Numbered from the stretch's first letter, positions 34,019 to 46,673 are shown. The stretch: DNA of 64,000 bases from Hydractinia symbiolongicarpus (GCF_029227915.1 NC_079878.1:10788001-10852000), one strand, 5' to 3'. Notes: a model not told the origin generated them from the sequence alone. Numbers and translations: made by a program.

Positions 34019-36998
34019 TCAAGCAGGTTGTGACACGTGACTGGTGTATTTTTTCTTTCCCATAATTACGGCTTCCTTTGAAGTTGACTTTTAGCGCTAA
34101 TAGAAGTGTCAAATTTACTTCTAATTATGGGTCCTGATTAGTATTGAAAATGATCTGAATACTTTACAAAGAAAACCGAAGTAACATACTAATTAATCAA
34201 TAGATGATAATTGAGTACAGGTTTAAATTTGTCATTGTCTGACATATTATTGACAGGTTTTGTTTGGTGTTTTATACGCAGTTAAAGTTGTACAACATCG
34301 CGGTTTACCAGGAAGTTTTTATCAATGTTTTTTTAAGTTAACTTCAGTATTAGAAATTCCATGGAACTAGAATCGTTTTTTCAACAGCCCTGAGGAGGAG
34401 ATTGTCTTCTTTCTAACATAAATTATATTCAGTCAAGTTTTCTGTTCTTGTATTGCGGCAATGAGTTAAGTGTCATTTAAAAAATCCGAATTTCAAAATT
34501 CCAAAACCTTGTGTTGGCAAAAATAAAAATCAGTTTTTATGTAAATGAACGTCCCCGAAATGGGTTGATACTGAGAAAAAAAATTAAAACGCGCAAATAT
34601 TTTTTCCCTTTGCGTCGAAATACGAAACAATAAGCTGGCATTAACAACCTTGTCCCCAAGGTATCTTGTATCTTTCGCATTAGAAATCTAGGTAGAGGGC
34701 GCCTGGGAACAAGGCTGGTGTCATTTATGAAAATAAATGTGGCGCGAAACTTTGTAAAACAATGAATACTGTAATTATATTTTGTACTTTACGACTTTAC
34801 ACATCACAACATAACAAACTTTTGGTCCATAACAGCTGCAACCGTTGAAATTTTTTTTCTTTGAAGTACTGCGCAAAATAGTTAGTCCCTTTAATCGTTT
34901 GTGTTGGTAATTATCACTTGACAATTATTTTCATTAGTTCGCGTACGGGAAGAAAAAAAACCCGCTCGTTTTCTTGTTAGCACCACAGACATTTGTTCTT
35001 TTTTAACACAAATTAAGATGACTAAGTGCAGCAAGCTTTGTGTACAATTGCAAATTGAATGTTTATTCTCGCATCCCATAGTTATAAAATGTTTACCCGG
35101 ATAAAAATGATTAAGTACAGAAAACTGTACGATTGCAAACTGTATTTGCAGACATTTTGAATGCTTTTTTTCTCGCAAATTTAACCCTAAACTACATACT
35201 TAAATTTATGGAAGTAAATCTCTCAAGATGCAGCATTTTAGCACCAAAGTCTTTTTACTGCCTAAACCAAGTCTCTTTCACTTCTTTTTTTGACCATATA
35301 CCGTTTTAAAAGATGGGCAACTGTCATTAGAGGAAATTTCTTGCGGTAATTTTTGATTGCAGAGTGTAACATTGCAAACATTATCGTCACGAAATTTGTA
35401 ATTAATGGTATAAAATGATGACCAACAAATCAGAAAAAAAGAAAAGCTTAACTCCAAATTTACGCTTGCTTTAAAATCGAGTTTTTTATATAAGCTTCTC
35501 TTTTTAAACCGTAACATTACATTAATTTTCTTGAGAAAATTTTCTCAATACGTTCTAACGTGTTCCTCTTTTTAGCAAAATTTCAGTCTGTTTTATAACC
35601 TAAGTTCTAATAAAAGAAAAAGTACAGGGACAATGAAATCACAGCGGACAAAACGTGTACAAACGTGAATCAGGCACCTTTTAAGATACAATATGCCCTG
35701 GGACGAAGTTGATCTAAGTAGCTGCTTATTTCTTTTACCTCTTCTTGTACCTTAGCTTTTACCCTTAACAAGCGGATGTGATGGGTCGAGATTAATTTAT
35801 GTAATTTTCGCTTAAGTCTATATTTCCTTCCTAAGATAAACCAGCTTCAAAACATCTACACAAGCAGAAAATAACTACATTATGTTTAGCGCTCCTCCTT
35901 TTAACCTTGTGTGAAATTTGGGCAAAGTCCAACCTCGACCGCTGGGCTCTTTGTCTCTTTTTTATAAACGGGAAAGCGAGACGAAATTTCTCGCCCGTCC
36001 CTTATATCAAAAAGAGAAAAAAAGCCCTGGAATCGGGGATGGGTAAAGTCTGAGCTTTAAAACGAAGATATCTCCTTAGTGAACATTTTTTTCTTCATTT
36101 TTATGTGTACGACGAATCAGTACAAAACACGTCCTGTTCTTCATGAATATTAATATTCTACGGTTTGAAATATCCATTACCCTGCTCTCTTAACCTCCCC
36201 CATAACGTCGGTTCGGTTACCTCACATCTACCAATTTGCGATTCACCCCACTCTTAAAAAAAGTTTTATTTCGTTACGTTTTCTTTTCTATATTTTGAAA
36301 ATTTTTGAATACAAGTGTAATTATTCAGTCCCGTTGAAAATAGCACATGCCGCGGTTGTTAAATGTTTCAGGGGGTGCAACTTGAAGTTTGCTTTACCAG
36401 CAGTTTCTTTTACACATTTAACTCCTATAGCGAGAAAAAAACAACAGAAATCAAAAATTGTTATTCAAGTGATTACGTTCCTTTACACGTCTGATCCCCA
36501 CCGGGAATAACAACACGTGGTAAACACAAGGGCCATCACAAGTTGTACAAGTAACACGAATGTAATGAAATTGAATGGCCTGGTTCTAACGTGCTTAAAT
36601 ATGTTCATTTGATACCACTGTAATTTTTTTAAAAGCGCGTGAGGAAAAGGTGGCAATAACTTGTAGCCGCATGCCAATACGCGCATTGGTTAAAAAGGTG
36701 GCTTGTAAACAACCTCGTTCCTACATTGTTTTATCTCTTAACGTCTTGCCGATATACCTTGATGATACTAATTTTTGATGGTATTAATTTTCGCTCTTTT
36801 CGCAAATTATGGGACTAATACTTTACTTTTTCTACCCGCGAAAATTAAAGTGACAATTTACTGTAGCATAATTTTAAGGCTATAATTGAAACTTAACAAT
36901 AAATACTCATATATTATAATTTATAACTTTATATATACATATATTTACAATAGACCTCTTCGTACTCTAGCCGCACTGGGTACGAGGTTTGGCACCAA
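34019..36998. other. Spacer between the two bHLH genes
   Basis: About 3 kb with no convincing exon. Short minus frames at 34891-35178 and 35278-35517 have no splice partners or recognisable motifs. It likely holds the regulatory DNA of the downstream bHLH gene and the 3' UTR of the upstream one. Confidence 0.5.
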
Positions 36999-37738
36999 TC
37001 ACAGACAAGAATTCAAATGTGAAATGTAATTCATCGCTGCATTCAAGATGTCAATTTTTCTCATTGTTTTCTTCTTCATTTCATCTGGCAAAGTGTTCTG
37101 CAAAATTCGAAAAGCTTCCGACATGCGCTGGATCCGGTGTCGTTCTCTCTCATTGTTTATCGTACGTCGTGTTTGTAAAACCGACTCCGAGACGCTTCTT
37201 TTTCGACGTCTCCTTTTAGTCGAAGATTGAACAGGTTTTGCGTCGCAAAAGTTAAGTTTTCTTTTTGTTTCTATACTCGAATTATTATCACTCTCAATTT
37301 TCTCAGGGGTGTACTGCATATTAGAACCATTAACTTCAGTAATAGTAAGAAGACCTTGGGTTGTCTCAAATTCTGTTGGTTGGTACGTCGCGTTGATCTG
37401 TGAACATTTGGGACTCTGGAAAATATTTTCACCGCAGGTGGTTTCTATCTTGTACGCCGTATTTATTGCTGCATGTTGCGGTAATGTTACTGCGTTTGGT
37501 TTCAATCTTGTCTCACCACCATATTGCTCAAATGGACTCGATGACACACAATTCGATAAGTAAGGATACGCCACACTAGTGCCAGTGAAGTAAGACATCT
37601 GTGATCTTTGGAGATCTAAAGTATGCAAAAGAAAAATCATGAAGTTTCAATATTTGCACGTAGGCAGTTTTTTAACAAACCAACCAAAAGAAATAATGTA
37701 CATTGGTAAATTTTTACAAACAACATTTACTTACCCAT
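36999..37738 (-). CDS. bHLH transcription factor 2
   Basis: 206 residues. Exon 1 carries only ATG plus one base (37735-37738) before a GTAAGT donor; exon 2 is 36999-37615, so the protein starts MDLQRSQMSYF. The alternative start is the internal Met of MSYF. A basic run KRRRRKRSVSE precedes the C-terminal bHLH: INNERERHRIQRM, SEAFRILQNTLP, loop EMKKKTMRK, IDILNAAMNYISHL. Group A-type basic region as in gene 1, same strand, about 3.5 kb away, both with the bHLH at the very C-terminus and an intron at or just before the start: tandem paralogues. A TATAAT-like word lies upstream near 37790. Family beyond bHLH not assigned. Confidence 0.88.
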
Positions 37739-38150
37739 CCAAAATATAATTTCCTCTTTTTTAAATATGTACAGTACGAACTTGTTTCCATCATTATATC
37801 CTAAAACTAACGCGGTGTACCTGTAACTACCTGTATGTATTGTTTTTGTATTGCACGTGCGTTTTATCCAATAACTAATATGGCGTACCCGCAGCCTCGT
37901 TTCAAGGACATGTGCTGATTATGTTACTCTTGTTTTATAAGTACAACAAAAACGTTTAATATACGTGTGCCTATGTCCCAGACTTATAATTTGATTTACA
38001 ACAATCTTGGGGGTATGGAAACTAAATGATCTCAAGGTGTTAATTTTTTTTAAACTTTTTTATTTTTTGCAATCACAATAATAAACAGTACAGTATAATT
38101 GACAACTTTGTTAATTTACTGCAGGTTTTGATTCTGTAAATCCTTCGCGA

Positions 38151-41086
38151 TTAACCTAAAAAATAATAATAAAAAAATAAAAAATAAAAACAATAATAAA
38201 AAAATATAAGCAAATAAATAAATGTCTTTCCCTGTGCTACAAAAACCGGGAGATATTCACGCTTTTTTTTTCTCAAAAATATGCTTTTTAAGAATTTCAG
38301 GTTAAAACAATAGGTAATAAGAATAATGAAAAGCTAAATTTTGATATCGTTATTGAAAAAGCGCGTATTTTTTGTAATGAATTGAGTTTTCCTAACTTGT
38401 TTGTCAAAAAATTCGTTTTCCAGATCCACACGAGCTAGCCGTCTTAAAAAGTCTAACAACAATAAAACAAAAAAACTAACTTACAATATTGACAAGATTT
38501 ATAGCACTGTTTTTTCAAAACTTTCTGTAGGCTTGTCGAGCCAGAATGACAATAACGTAAAAGAGGTGTACAGTAATCCAAACCATTCTCGTCCTCACAT
38601 ACTAAGATAAAACATTAACAATAACACATCAGTTTCCCATAGGAAAGTGTGAGAAACCTCTAAATAATTTGTTTACCTGGTGCTCGCGAAGGGGGTGGCG
38701 TTAAAGTTGGCGGCAGCGTTCCTTTTCCTGTAATAGTGAACAAAGAAAAAATTTTCTCTACCTCCCAATATCATTCAATTAATATACCTTCCATCACATT
38801 CTTCATGGTAAAAGGGCTTAGAAAGCACGTTCTATGGAATATTTATTATTTTGGCCAAAAAACGGGATCACCCAGAAAAGTGGGCGGAGGGAAAGGGGGT
38901 GGCCGTTGAAGCAACTAAGATGGGCCTAATTGAAAGTTAAAAACTAGGTTGCTAACAATCAATTAAAAACAACCAAACAGACTACTCTTTACAGCAGGTA
39001 AATAAAACCACAAGTCATGGCCAAACTCACCATTACATCGATACATAGCGTTTAATTGTCGCACATCACTTGCACTCAGGTGAGTGGATGTACCAATCAG
39101 ATCTTCATATTTCTTCTGCAACGTTTTGATAGTCATGCGGCCACCACCGAAAGTATCCTTGCGATAATGAGAGATGGATAAATAGTCATATGCTTCTCCT
39201 CGAAAATCCAACTGACTGTGTGGATACTTTTTGAAATTTTTTCGTGCAGCTGGAAGCAAAAGTTTATATAAATAAAATTGGACTAAATTTATTACATTAC
39301 CACCAGAGACACGAGAGTATAGCAAGCCCCAGCGTTTTCTCTAGGTGGTTTGAAAACGCTACATTGTGCAGAGTGAGGGTTTGAACTTGGGGTGTTATGA
39401 TCACTCTAGTTTTATGGCCAGTCGTTTATATTCCTAGCATAGCTATTTGGTGCATTTTTAGCACGAAATCTGTCCGTATGACAGACAGACGTCGGCGCTA
39501 TTATAATAGAAAAGGAAGATAAAGTGCACATGTACTTTATTTTACCGTTAGGTATATTATCCCATATTATTTTGACATATTTGTCACGGTCAGCTCTGGA
39601 TTGCTCATGATGAAATCCTAGAGAGTGGAACATCTCATGCATGGCGGTTGGAGCGTGTTGGCATTCTGACGCAAGACTAATTTTATTGACAGTACCAAAG
39701 TAGCCGACTCTTGAATGACACCTAAGGCAAAAAAATAGCACATCATTGTATCTCCCAGTCAAAAAAAAGTATTTTCATAAACAATGATATCTCGAAGAAA
39801 AGAAGTCTCTCAGATCGAGGTTGCCTTGATTATTTGACGGTACTTAAAAAAATACAATAAACAGAACTGTTGCCTCACGGCTGACCCAAGTATCAACAAA
39901 CTTACCCCGAGCCCTCATAGAAATAAAAATACGCTTTCTCGTTCGTTCTTCGCACGAACTTTAAACAAGTTTTGGCGTGATACTCCACGATAGCGGCGTT
40001 GATCGCTTTCATCGCTTTCGAACTTTGTACTAAAGGAAATAATCGAAATACTGAAGCAGTCGCGCTTACAAATATTAGCAGACATTTAACACGAGGTACC
40101 TCACTGGTAGGGATCTAGTTATTTGTTGTCTAGAAAAAACACTTTTTTAAAATATCAAAAATCCACCTTGTTCACAGTTCTTTTCTCGTTTTGGCCGTAT
40201 GTACCAGAAAAAAAAACAAAGGCCTGGAAAAGAGGTTGCAAACAAATAAAAAAAAGAACAAATTAGACAATACCAACACATTATACGAACATACTTATTT
40301 CCTTGGAAGCGCTCCAAGCAATTGTTGTGGACGGCCATCGATTGGAGATTACTCCCGCAAAGCTGTTTCCAGAACTAGCATCTTGGATGCGTCTCATTTG
40401 CTCGGGAGATAATATCATATCGCCTTCGAAAAGGTTTGGATCTAAACCAAGAGGAAGATATTATTGTTACGTTGTAGCGAGGAGACGATCATGTGAAAGT
40501 GACAACAAAAGAGATTAGGAGCATCTGTTTATTTAAGAAAACAGACCGCGAATCGAACCGTCGATGCGCTGGCAAAATAAATGTTGATTCTAACCCAAGA
40601 AAAACTACTTTTATGCCTATAATCCTTTGATTCAGAATTTTTAAACTTTTTATGAAAAAATTTAGAAAGTTTTTTTGGTGAACGGCTACACCGCACGGAG
40701 TAACTAAAATTGGTAGCTATTCGCTTTTTTTTCGGATATTTAACCGCGCCCTCTTCTTGCAAGAGAACACAGCAGGGGGTTTTCAACCCCATGCAGCCCC
40801 CGTTTGTCTTTTGTATGTTGTCACAAAAGTGTTAAATCATAGAAAACATCTTCACATTCCAACGAGGCACCAACTTCTCTTCGCATACGCGTAACAAGTT
40901 CTGATTTCCTGTGGACGCCTAAATATTATCTTCGAGCACATGAAAATTAAAACCTTCATGTAACCGTGTATTGTCTACGCTTAGATTCGATAGCTAAAAA
41001 ACACACTAAGAAATAGAATATTTACTTTCCATTGGAGGAAATGACATCACAGAGCGAACCAATAAAATCACGAGAAGCGAAATCAT
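38151..41086 (-). CDS. Secreted astacin metalloprotease with C-terminal ShKT domain, nine exons
   Basis: Zinc endopeptidase of family M12A. Exons: 41026-41086, 40856-40918, 40295-40441, 39906-40029, 39546-39721, 39031-39249, 38677-38727, 38485-38601, 38151-38155; all in frame, 320 residues. Order: signal peptide (MISLLVILLV...), short propeptide with RMRRE and the FEGD aspartate-switch motif, mature start near RWPSTTIAW, KAINAAIVEYH, zinc site HEMFHSLGFHHE with RADRDKYV, the Met-turn region reading SISHY, Pro-rich linker TLPPTLTPPP, and a six-cysteine ShKT module (CEDENGLDYC ... CYKSCQYC). Typical Met-turns read S-I-M-H-Y; here Ser replaces Met. The second donor could be moved slightly (GTGAAG at 40855 chosen). 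The last exon adds one Cys and the stop; reading through the donor instead gives a slightly longer tail. Such astacin-ShKT proteins are common in cnidarians. Confidence 0.92.
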
Positions 41087-41638
41087 GTTTTGGTCAGTGT
41101 TACAGCAACACCAAATTTGTTCTGAAGTTGGAGATCGTGTTTAGGATAGATACTTCAAGATAAACAGAAGTATACAATCTTGAAGCGTTACTTTACCATT
41201 GTTGAAATCGGGTCAAATCCGAAAGTTAATTAAGCACTTAATAAATCTTCATTGGGCAAGTGTTTTGAAAGACAGGAAGAGCGCTGCAAACAAGGTTGCT
41301 TGGCTACTACAGGAGATCACTGCTGCATCAACCTTTTAGTTGCCGTGATTAAAATGCATAGGAGAATTCCAAAAAAGAAAATATAGTCATACAAAAGAAG
41401 TCTTTGACGAGAAACACGAAATTTTTAAAACCGAAAAAATTACCCTTGTTTCGGGTTCAAATTTTAGGAAACACAAAAGATGTGAGACGCTTCAATGCGA
41501 ACGCATGAATTAAACAAAGATTGTTTTTTGTTTGAAAGCTGTTCACACGAGAGCGTTGATATCATTCCATTTCTTTGATTAACCGTCTCGGCTGTTTCAA
41601 CAAAAAACTTTGATTTTAGAAGTACTCGCAGATAATTA
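41087..41638. other. Spacer upstream of the astacin gene
   Basis: Should hold the astacin promoter. On the plus strand at about 41252-41390 there is a 45-codon open stretch without ATG that has a dense cysteine pattern (KCFERQEERCKQGC, then a CC pair); no splice partner was found. Confidence 0.4.
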
Positions 41639-41811
41639 TTATCGTGTTGAATATTTTTTCTGTGCTAATTTAAGAAGTTGAAAGTGTTGTTTAACAGATT
41701 CGACGTTGTTTACTGGGTATTGTGCTAATCCTGTGATGACGGCTTCAGGCAAGAAGCTCTGATAACGAGGATGAAGATAATCTGTAATCGGATCCACCAT
41801 CATTTCTAAAG
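41639..41811 (-). CDS. Terminal coding exon of an unidentified gene
   Basis: After acceptor CTTGCAG (or six bases later at CTTTAG) an open frame of about 57 codons ends in TAA at 41639-41641. It reads like real protein: EMMVDPITDYLHPRYQ, FLPEAVITGLAQYPV, ESVKQHFQLLKLAQ. Well-mixed composition and two good acceptors support a last exon. I do not recognise the protein. Upstream exons should lie at higher coordinates on the same strand; a possible one is near 43577-43672 (KYEMQLAKMRNDLNALR after acceptor TTCAGCAG), but I could not link them with certainty. Confidence 0.45.
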
Positions 41812-44800
41812 CTGCAAGTTATAACCAGGGAGCTTTCACAAAAATAGCTACATACAATTTCAACATTTGGTCAAATTATGAAATTTCTTTTCCCACACAA
41901 AACAGACGAATTGCTTTAAGGATTTTAGCAGTTTTGTTAATTTTTCATAATTTTTTTCATTATATTTTTTTAGTACTTTAAAATTAACGGGAAAATTCTT
42001 TTTCGCAAAAATTAATCTCACATAATTTTTTAAAACACCGATACGCGAAAATCAATCCTAATCAATTTAGCGAGTTTTTGACTTTTGTAAAGTTTTCTGG
42101 TTTTCTTTTCAATTACAGCTCTTTCCTAAAATACCGTGTGTCTGATTTTTTAGTGAGATTTTAATTTTTAAACTGAGATCTGTCTTGTTTCACAAACTAT
42201 GCTGAACTTATGAGATAAAAAAATTCTCGACATAACCAATCAAACTCGTCATACGTGGTATGTAATTATCTAGACATTTCTAAGGGCTGGTCCAATATCT
42301 CTTCTTCCTGAACCATGGCGTATTTCTGTTAGCTACTACAGACATAATAATTCATTTTAATCCATGTTTCTCTATTATCATGTAAATATTCGCTACGATT
42401 AAATTTCGCGATTTCGCAAATTTTCATGCTTTTCGCGAAATGCATTAATTCCCACTGTCGTCATTCGCAAAAATTTATTCTTGCGAATTCTTGCATCTCC
42501 GTCATCGCGAATGAAGTGCTTGTGAATTTATTTTTTAAACTTTTCTTTTAGCGAAATTTTGGGATATGATAAATCATTGTGTTCGTGTAAATGGACTACT
42601 TTGTGTTCGCGTAAATGTACTATTTTTTGGCTCGCCTGGATTTTATATATTTTATATAAAATTCAGGCTATATTTATGTTTATATATTTTAATAACAAAT
42701 TAATTTTTTCTTTCGCTAAGATTTTGCCAGCTGCAGAAGTGGAGAGCCGTCAGTTGGTGAATTTCTACACAGGTCCTGAGAATCCTTACATCAATGATAG
42801 ATAATGATTCCTTTGATTAATCTAATCGGGACATGACTCTCGTGAAATAAATTATCACGGAATTTACTGAAATTATATTCGCGAATAAAAATTCTTTCAA
42901 AATATAACAAAAAAAATTATCAAAATTCAGATTTGCGAAATTAAAATTCTCGCGAAAATTTATTCCACAAGGATATTAATAAAGGTTGGTGGAGTATTTT
43001 CTTTTAGTGCAGAAGTTGCAGGTTCGCACTCCGCACGAGACAACTATACCTACATCAAGTAACTTGCGCCAGGCTTGTTTAACACTCAGAATATGATATG
43101 ATTATCGCTATTAGACTATTTCCCGTACTGTCACGGCACGGGGTATCTTGGGGTGTTAAATTATTTCCATAAATGCCAAAGTGGGTGCGCTGATTTCATA
43201 ACAACTTATTGTAGATGACAATAGAAAACTGGACATTTGCGCAGCGATTGATGTAGCAGAGTCCGTTAATGGCATCACAAGTCACTTTTTTGCGTACGCT
43301 CAACACTTTGACGCATTTTCAGTTATAACGTCGTATAACATGTCACATCAACGTATTGGGTAAACTGTCGCGGATTTCTAATTTGCAAGGAGTTTGCAGT
43401 TTGTGTCATTTACCAAAGATTTCTCATCATCACAATCGTGGCAGCCATGATAAAATATTCCATCTTCAAACAACCGATAGGTGCCACACAACAACTGCAA
43501 CTCTTTTTAGAAGTCGGAATAGTAAACTTAGAACACGCGGGAGGACTGCTTCTGGTAATATTTTTTACGTGTGCGATTGCAAAGATATAATGGATTTAGA
43601 TTTAGTACGTCTACAGCGGAAATCCGTAACGCATTCAGGTCATTACGCATTTTAGCAAGCTGCATTTCGTATTTCCTGCTGAAGGGAAAGCGATACAAGA
43701 TATGAAAAATAAAAAAAACTGTAACATGACTGTTCAACGGCAGCCGATAGCAATAAAAATCAAAGAAAAGTTTATAAATTTTCTAAACACCCGTTAACAA
43801 AATTTCAAACTCTGAAAGTCATTAACCAAAGAGGAAATAATTATGTCCGTTTAGTTTGTTTTTGTCGCTAAAGCATTGCGATGGGGGAGGTTTCCTGGCT
43901 AATTTAAGGGTGTTATTTAAATTGATTATTTTTTGAACAATTCTCCTTTCTCTTTTTTCACATGACAATCAAAACATCTTTCGCAAATCAAAAAATTTAA
44001 CCAGCTTTAAAATACTTTGAAGTATTTAATTTCGTAAGTAAGAGCCGTAAAAATTTTTTTTCAACCATATAGCGGACACAACTCGTTCTAGCGTACAATT
44101 TTTGCAACGACAAACAGAGTCCTGGTTAACTTTTCATCAGAAACGCTCTTTTTAGCGGACATATTGTAATAGCGGAAACCTTTTTGTTGCCACAGGGAAC
44201 TTTCCCGTATAAATGTGAGATTAAAAATGTGAATAAAACTCCCACGCTATAATTTTCTCAACTTCGGTATTAAACCAAATCTAAGCCAATTAAGGAATTC
44301 GCAATATCAAGACGCAGGAGGAGGTTTACTTTCCCAAACGTCTCTCGCTAAGCTTTCTCTTTTACGGTTTGTTAGTTATTCCATTTAATAGGGGCGAAAA
44401 TCATCGCCTTTAAGGAAATAAGTTTTGGTGAATACAAAGTTTTTGAAGATTGATTTAGCTATACATGCCTAAGCACTTCTCGTTTGAATTAACTTCTCAT
44501 TATAAATCGAGGCGAAGCTAGTTTTCAAAATTTCGCGCGGCATAACAAAGAAATTTTTTGGACGTAAAAACAAGACGACAGTGGATTACGAAAAACTCAA
44601 AGTTATTTTAATAAACATTTTTAAGACATAGAAACAAAAACGATAACAAACAGAATAACCATTTTTTACTTTAGGAGTCGTCTCTATTCTGCAGCAAATT
44701 ACCCGTCATCCTTGGGGTTCGTGTTGCTCATGTGCTTGCTGAAATTTTCCGCAATTGCAGTTTTTATTCAAATTCCAGTGACGGCGACGTAGCTGGCTCC

Positions 44801-45736
44801 ACAGTAAACAATCGCAAAGCCGCCTGGAACTTCCGTGGAAAGGGGCCAGAGACCTTTTGAACAAAGGCGGAAAATGTGATCAGATATGTCATAAGCAGGA
44901 AGCGAAGTTGACTATGACATTCTTTTTAATGATTAAAATGATTTGTGGTCATTTTTTAATTAGACCGGACTGACAGCCGGGCATAGGCCTGTGGGCTTAC
45001 GGACGGTACGGCTTCAAATGCGGAGAAATAGTGTACCTTTAACGGTATACTATCTCGGTCAACGTATAAAATCTCTGATATAAATAACTTTTTTTAATCT
45101 TGCATCGGCCTCTTTTTTACTCGCAATGCCACCGCATTATAATGGTCTCAACGTTGAATCAACATTAACCCTTGTGGTGCGGATCCCGCATATATACGGG
45201 ATAGCCACGGGCATTTTACAGTCACAAGCAATTTCAACAAACTGGTTTTGCTCAGATCTGGTAGTAAGACCAAAACAGTGCCCTTTGAAAAGAAAGTTCG
45301 GAGTCTAAAAGCGCTTTGTTGTGAAATTTCGGCCCTACAAAGTCAATAATTCATTCAAAAAATCTCTCCTCAAATTTTGCCTGCTCATGTTACGGGCCAC
45401 CAAAGCAACACAAATTCACCCAAACACAGTTTTGTGTCGCGGCACATCTTGTTAGCGTGCGCCCAATGCATTTGCTACACATCTAATGCTCGCAATCCGT
45501 TCTTGCGTTAAACTAAAGTCAAATAAAGTCAACAGACCCGGGGGTGCAGGGGGCAGCCCCCACCTTGTTCTTGAATTATAGTCAATTGAAGTAGGAATAA
45601 AAGTTGTGTCAAAATTGAGCTTTTTAACAAACGGACCGCACTACGATGGTTAATACGAAGTTGAGCAGGAAAGAAATTTCAAAACTAACGCTAGTGCGGT
45701 ATCGTCTGCTATCCTGTACCCGAGGTTTTTTGTACC

Positions 45737-45919
45737 TCAGAACGGTCTGCACTTACAACAGGCACAATTAGGAACAAGAATGTAATTTTCATTAATTTGT
45801 CGACACAACTCTCTCTTTTTGTCAAAACCATTGTGTATTGAACTAAAATGCATCAAGTACTGCTGCGAGCAGTTTCTTTGAGCAAAAACTTTTGGTCCAA
45901 ATTCTTCTCGCCACGACAA
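45737..45919 (-). CDS. Orphan Cys-rich frame, possibly a cystine-knot tail
   Basis: Open from about 45937 to TAG/stop at 45737 on the minus strand without an early ATG (first Met is MHFSS, about 38 codons from the end). It reads FGPKVFAQRNCSQQ, then ELCRQINENYILVPN and ends CACCKCRPF. The C-x-I-x3-Y-x-I/L-x4-C-x-C pattern resembles C-terminal ends of cystine-knot ligands such as noggin, by eye only. A TATATAAA word sits just upstream. No signal peptide or further exon found, so it may be a relic or chance. A GTAAGT donor inside the last codons is an alternative end. Confidence 0.25.
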   Translation of the reverse strand: MSWREEFGPKVFAQRNCSQQYLMHFSSIHNGFDKKRELCRQINENYILVPNCACCKCRPF

Positions 45920-46444
45920 ATTTTTTTTATATAGTTAAAAAAGATATATGCACTCGTCAAAAAAGATATAAATTTTATGTTGTGTCTAAAATTAAACAGC
46001 TGTTTTGTCTTCCGCAATTATGAGAAAAACTTACGCGATTCCGAAAAAAAACGCTTTCTAATTTTCGCGCATTTTTACGATTTGCGCGCGAATACGCAAT
46101 CAGTAAGATAATGGGATGGTTAAGCATAAACAAAACAAGTTAAAGCAAAATTCTTTTTATTGTTAACTTCTTTATAAACAGATTATAATTGGAGGTTGGA
46201 GTGAACTTCTGTAGTCCATCGACATCTGCTACTTCTGCTATATACTAATTTTTAAACTAATATTATCATTACTATTATTTACCTAGGATAGCATTTTCAG
46301 TTTCTAGAGGAACTTTTCTCAATGAGGGTCCTGCGAAAGGGGTCCCAGTGCATTTAAAGCTCCCATTTGAGCTACGGAAGGCGTGTAAGCACAACCGCTC
46401 AATTAGACAACCGCCTATTCTCATGCTGAACGTTAAGCAGAAAG

Positions 46445-46673
46445 GATCTGTTCTGCCCAATCTTAGGACACTGCTTAATCTTTGGACATATAAATGCCAA
46501 GTCTTAAGACTGGACTTGATATCTTTGACTTCCACAATTGTTCTAAGATTGGACATATACGTCCATAGATTGGGCAGTCCAGTCTTAAGACTGACAATCC
46601 ATTTGTCACTGTCCGAAGATTGGCCTGGCAAGTCTAAAGACGGTGCGAGTTCCAAGATTGGGCAGAACAGATC
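46445..46673. mobile_element. Foldback element, 229 bp, nested palindromes
   Basis: Outer arms GATCTGTTCTGCCCAATCTT (from 46445) and its exact complement (to 46673). Inside, GTCTTAAGAC palindromes occur twice and CCAAT/ATTGG words recur, so the whole unit can fold on itself. Frames on both strands stay open through it (112 codons plus, 153 minus), but they mirror each other and are not credible genes. Confidence 0.65.

Noticed and set aside
43356-43655. 99-codon plus frame with several Cys and His
   Set aside because: Begins at TTG, not ATG, has no acceptor, and composition does not suggest a real zinc-binding domain.
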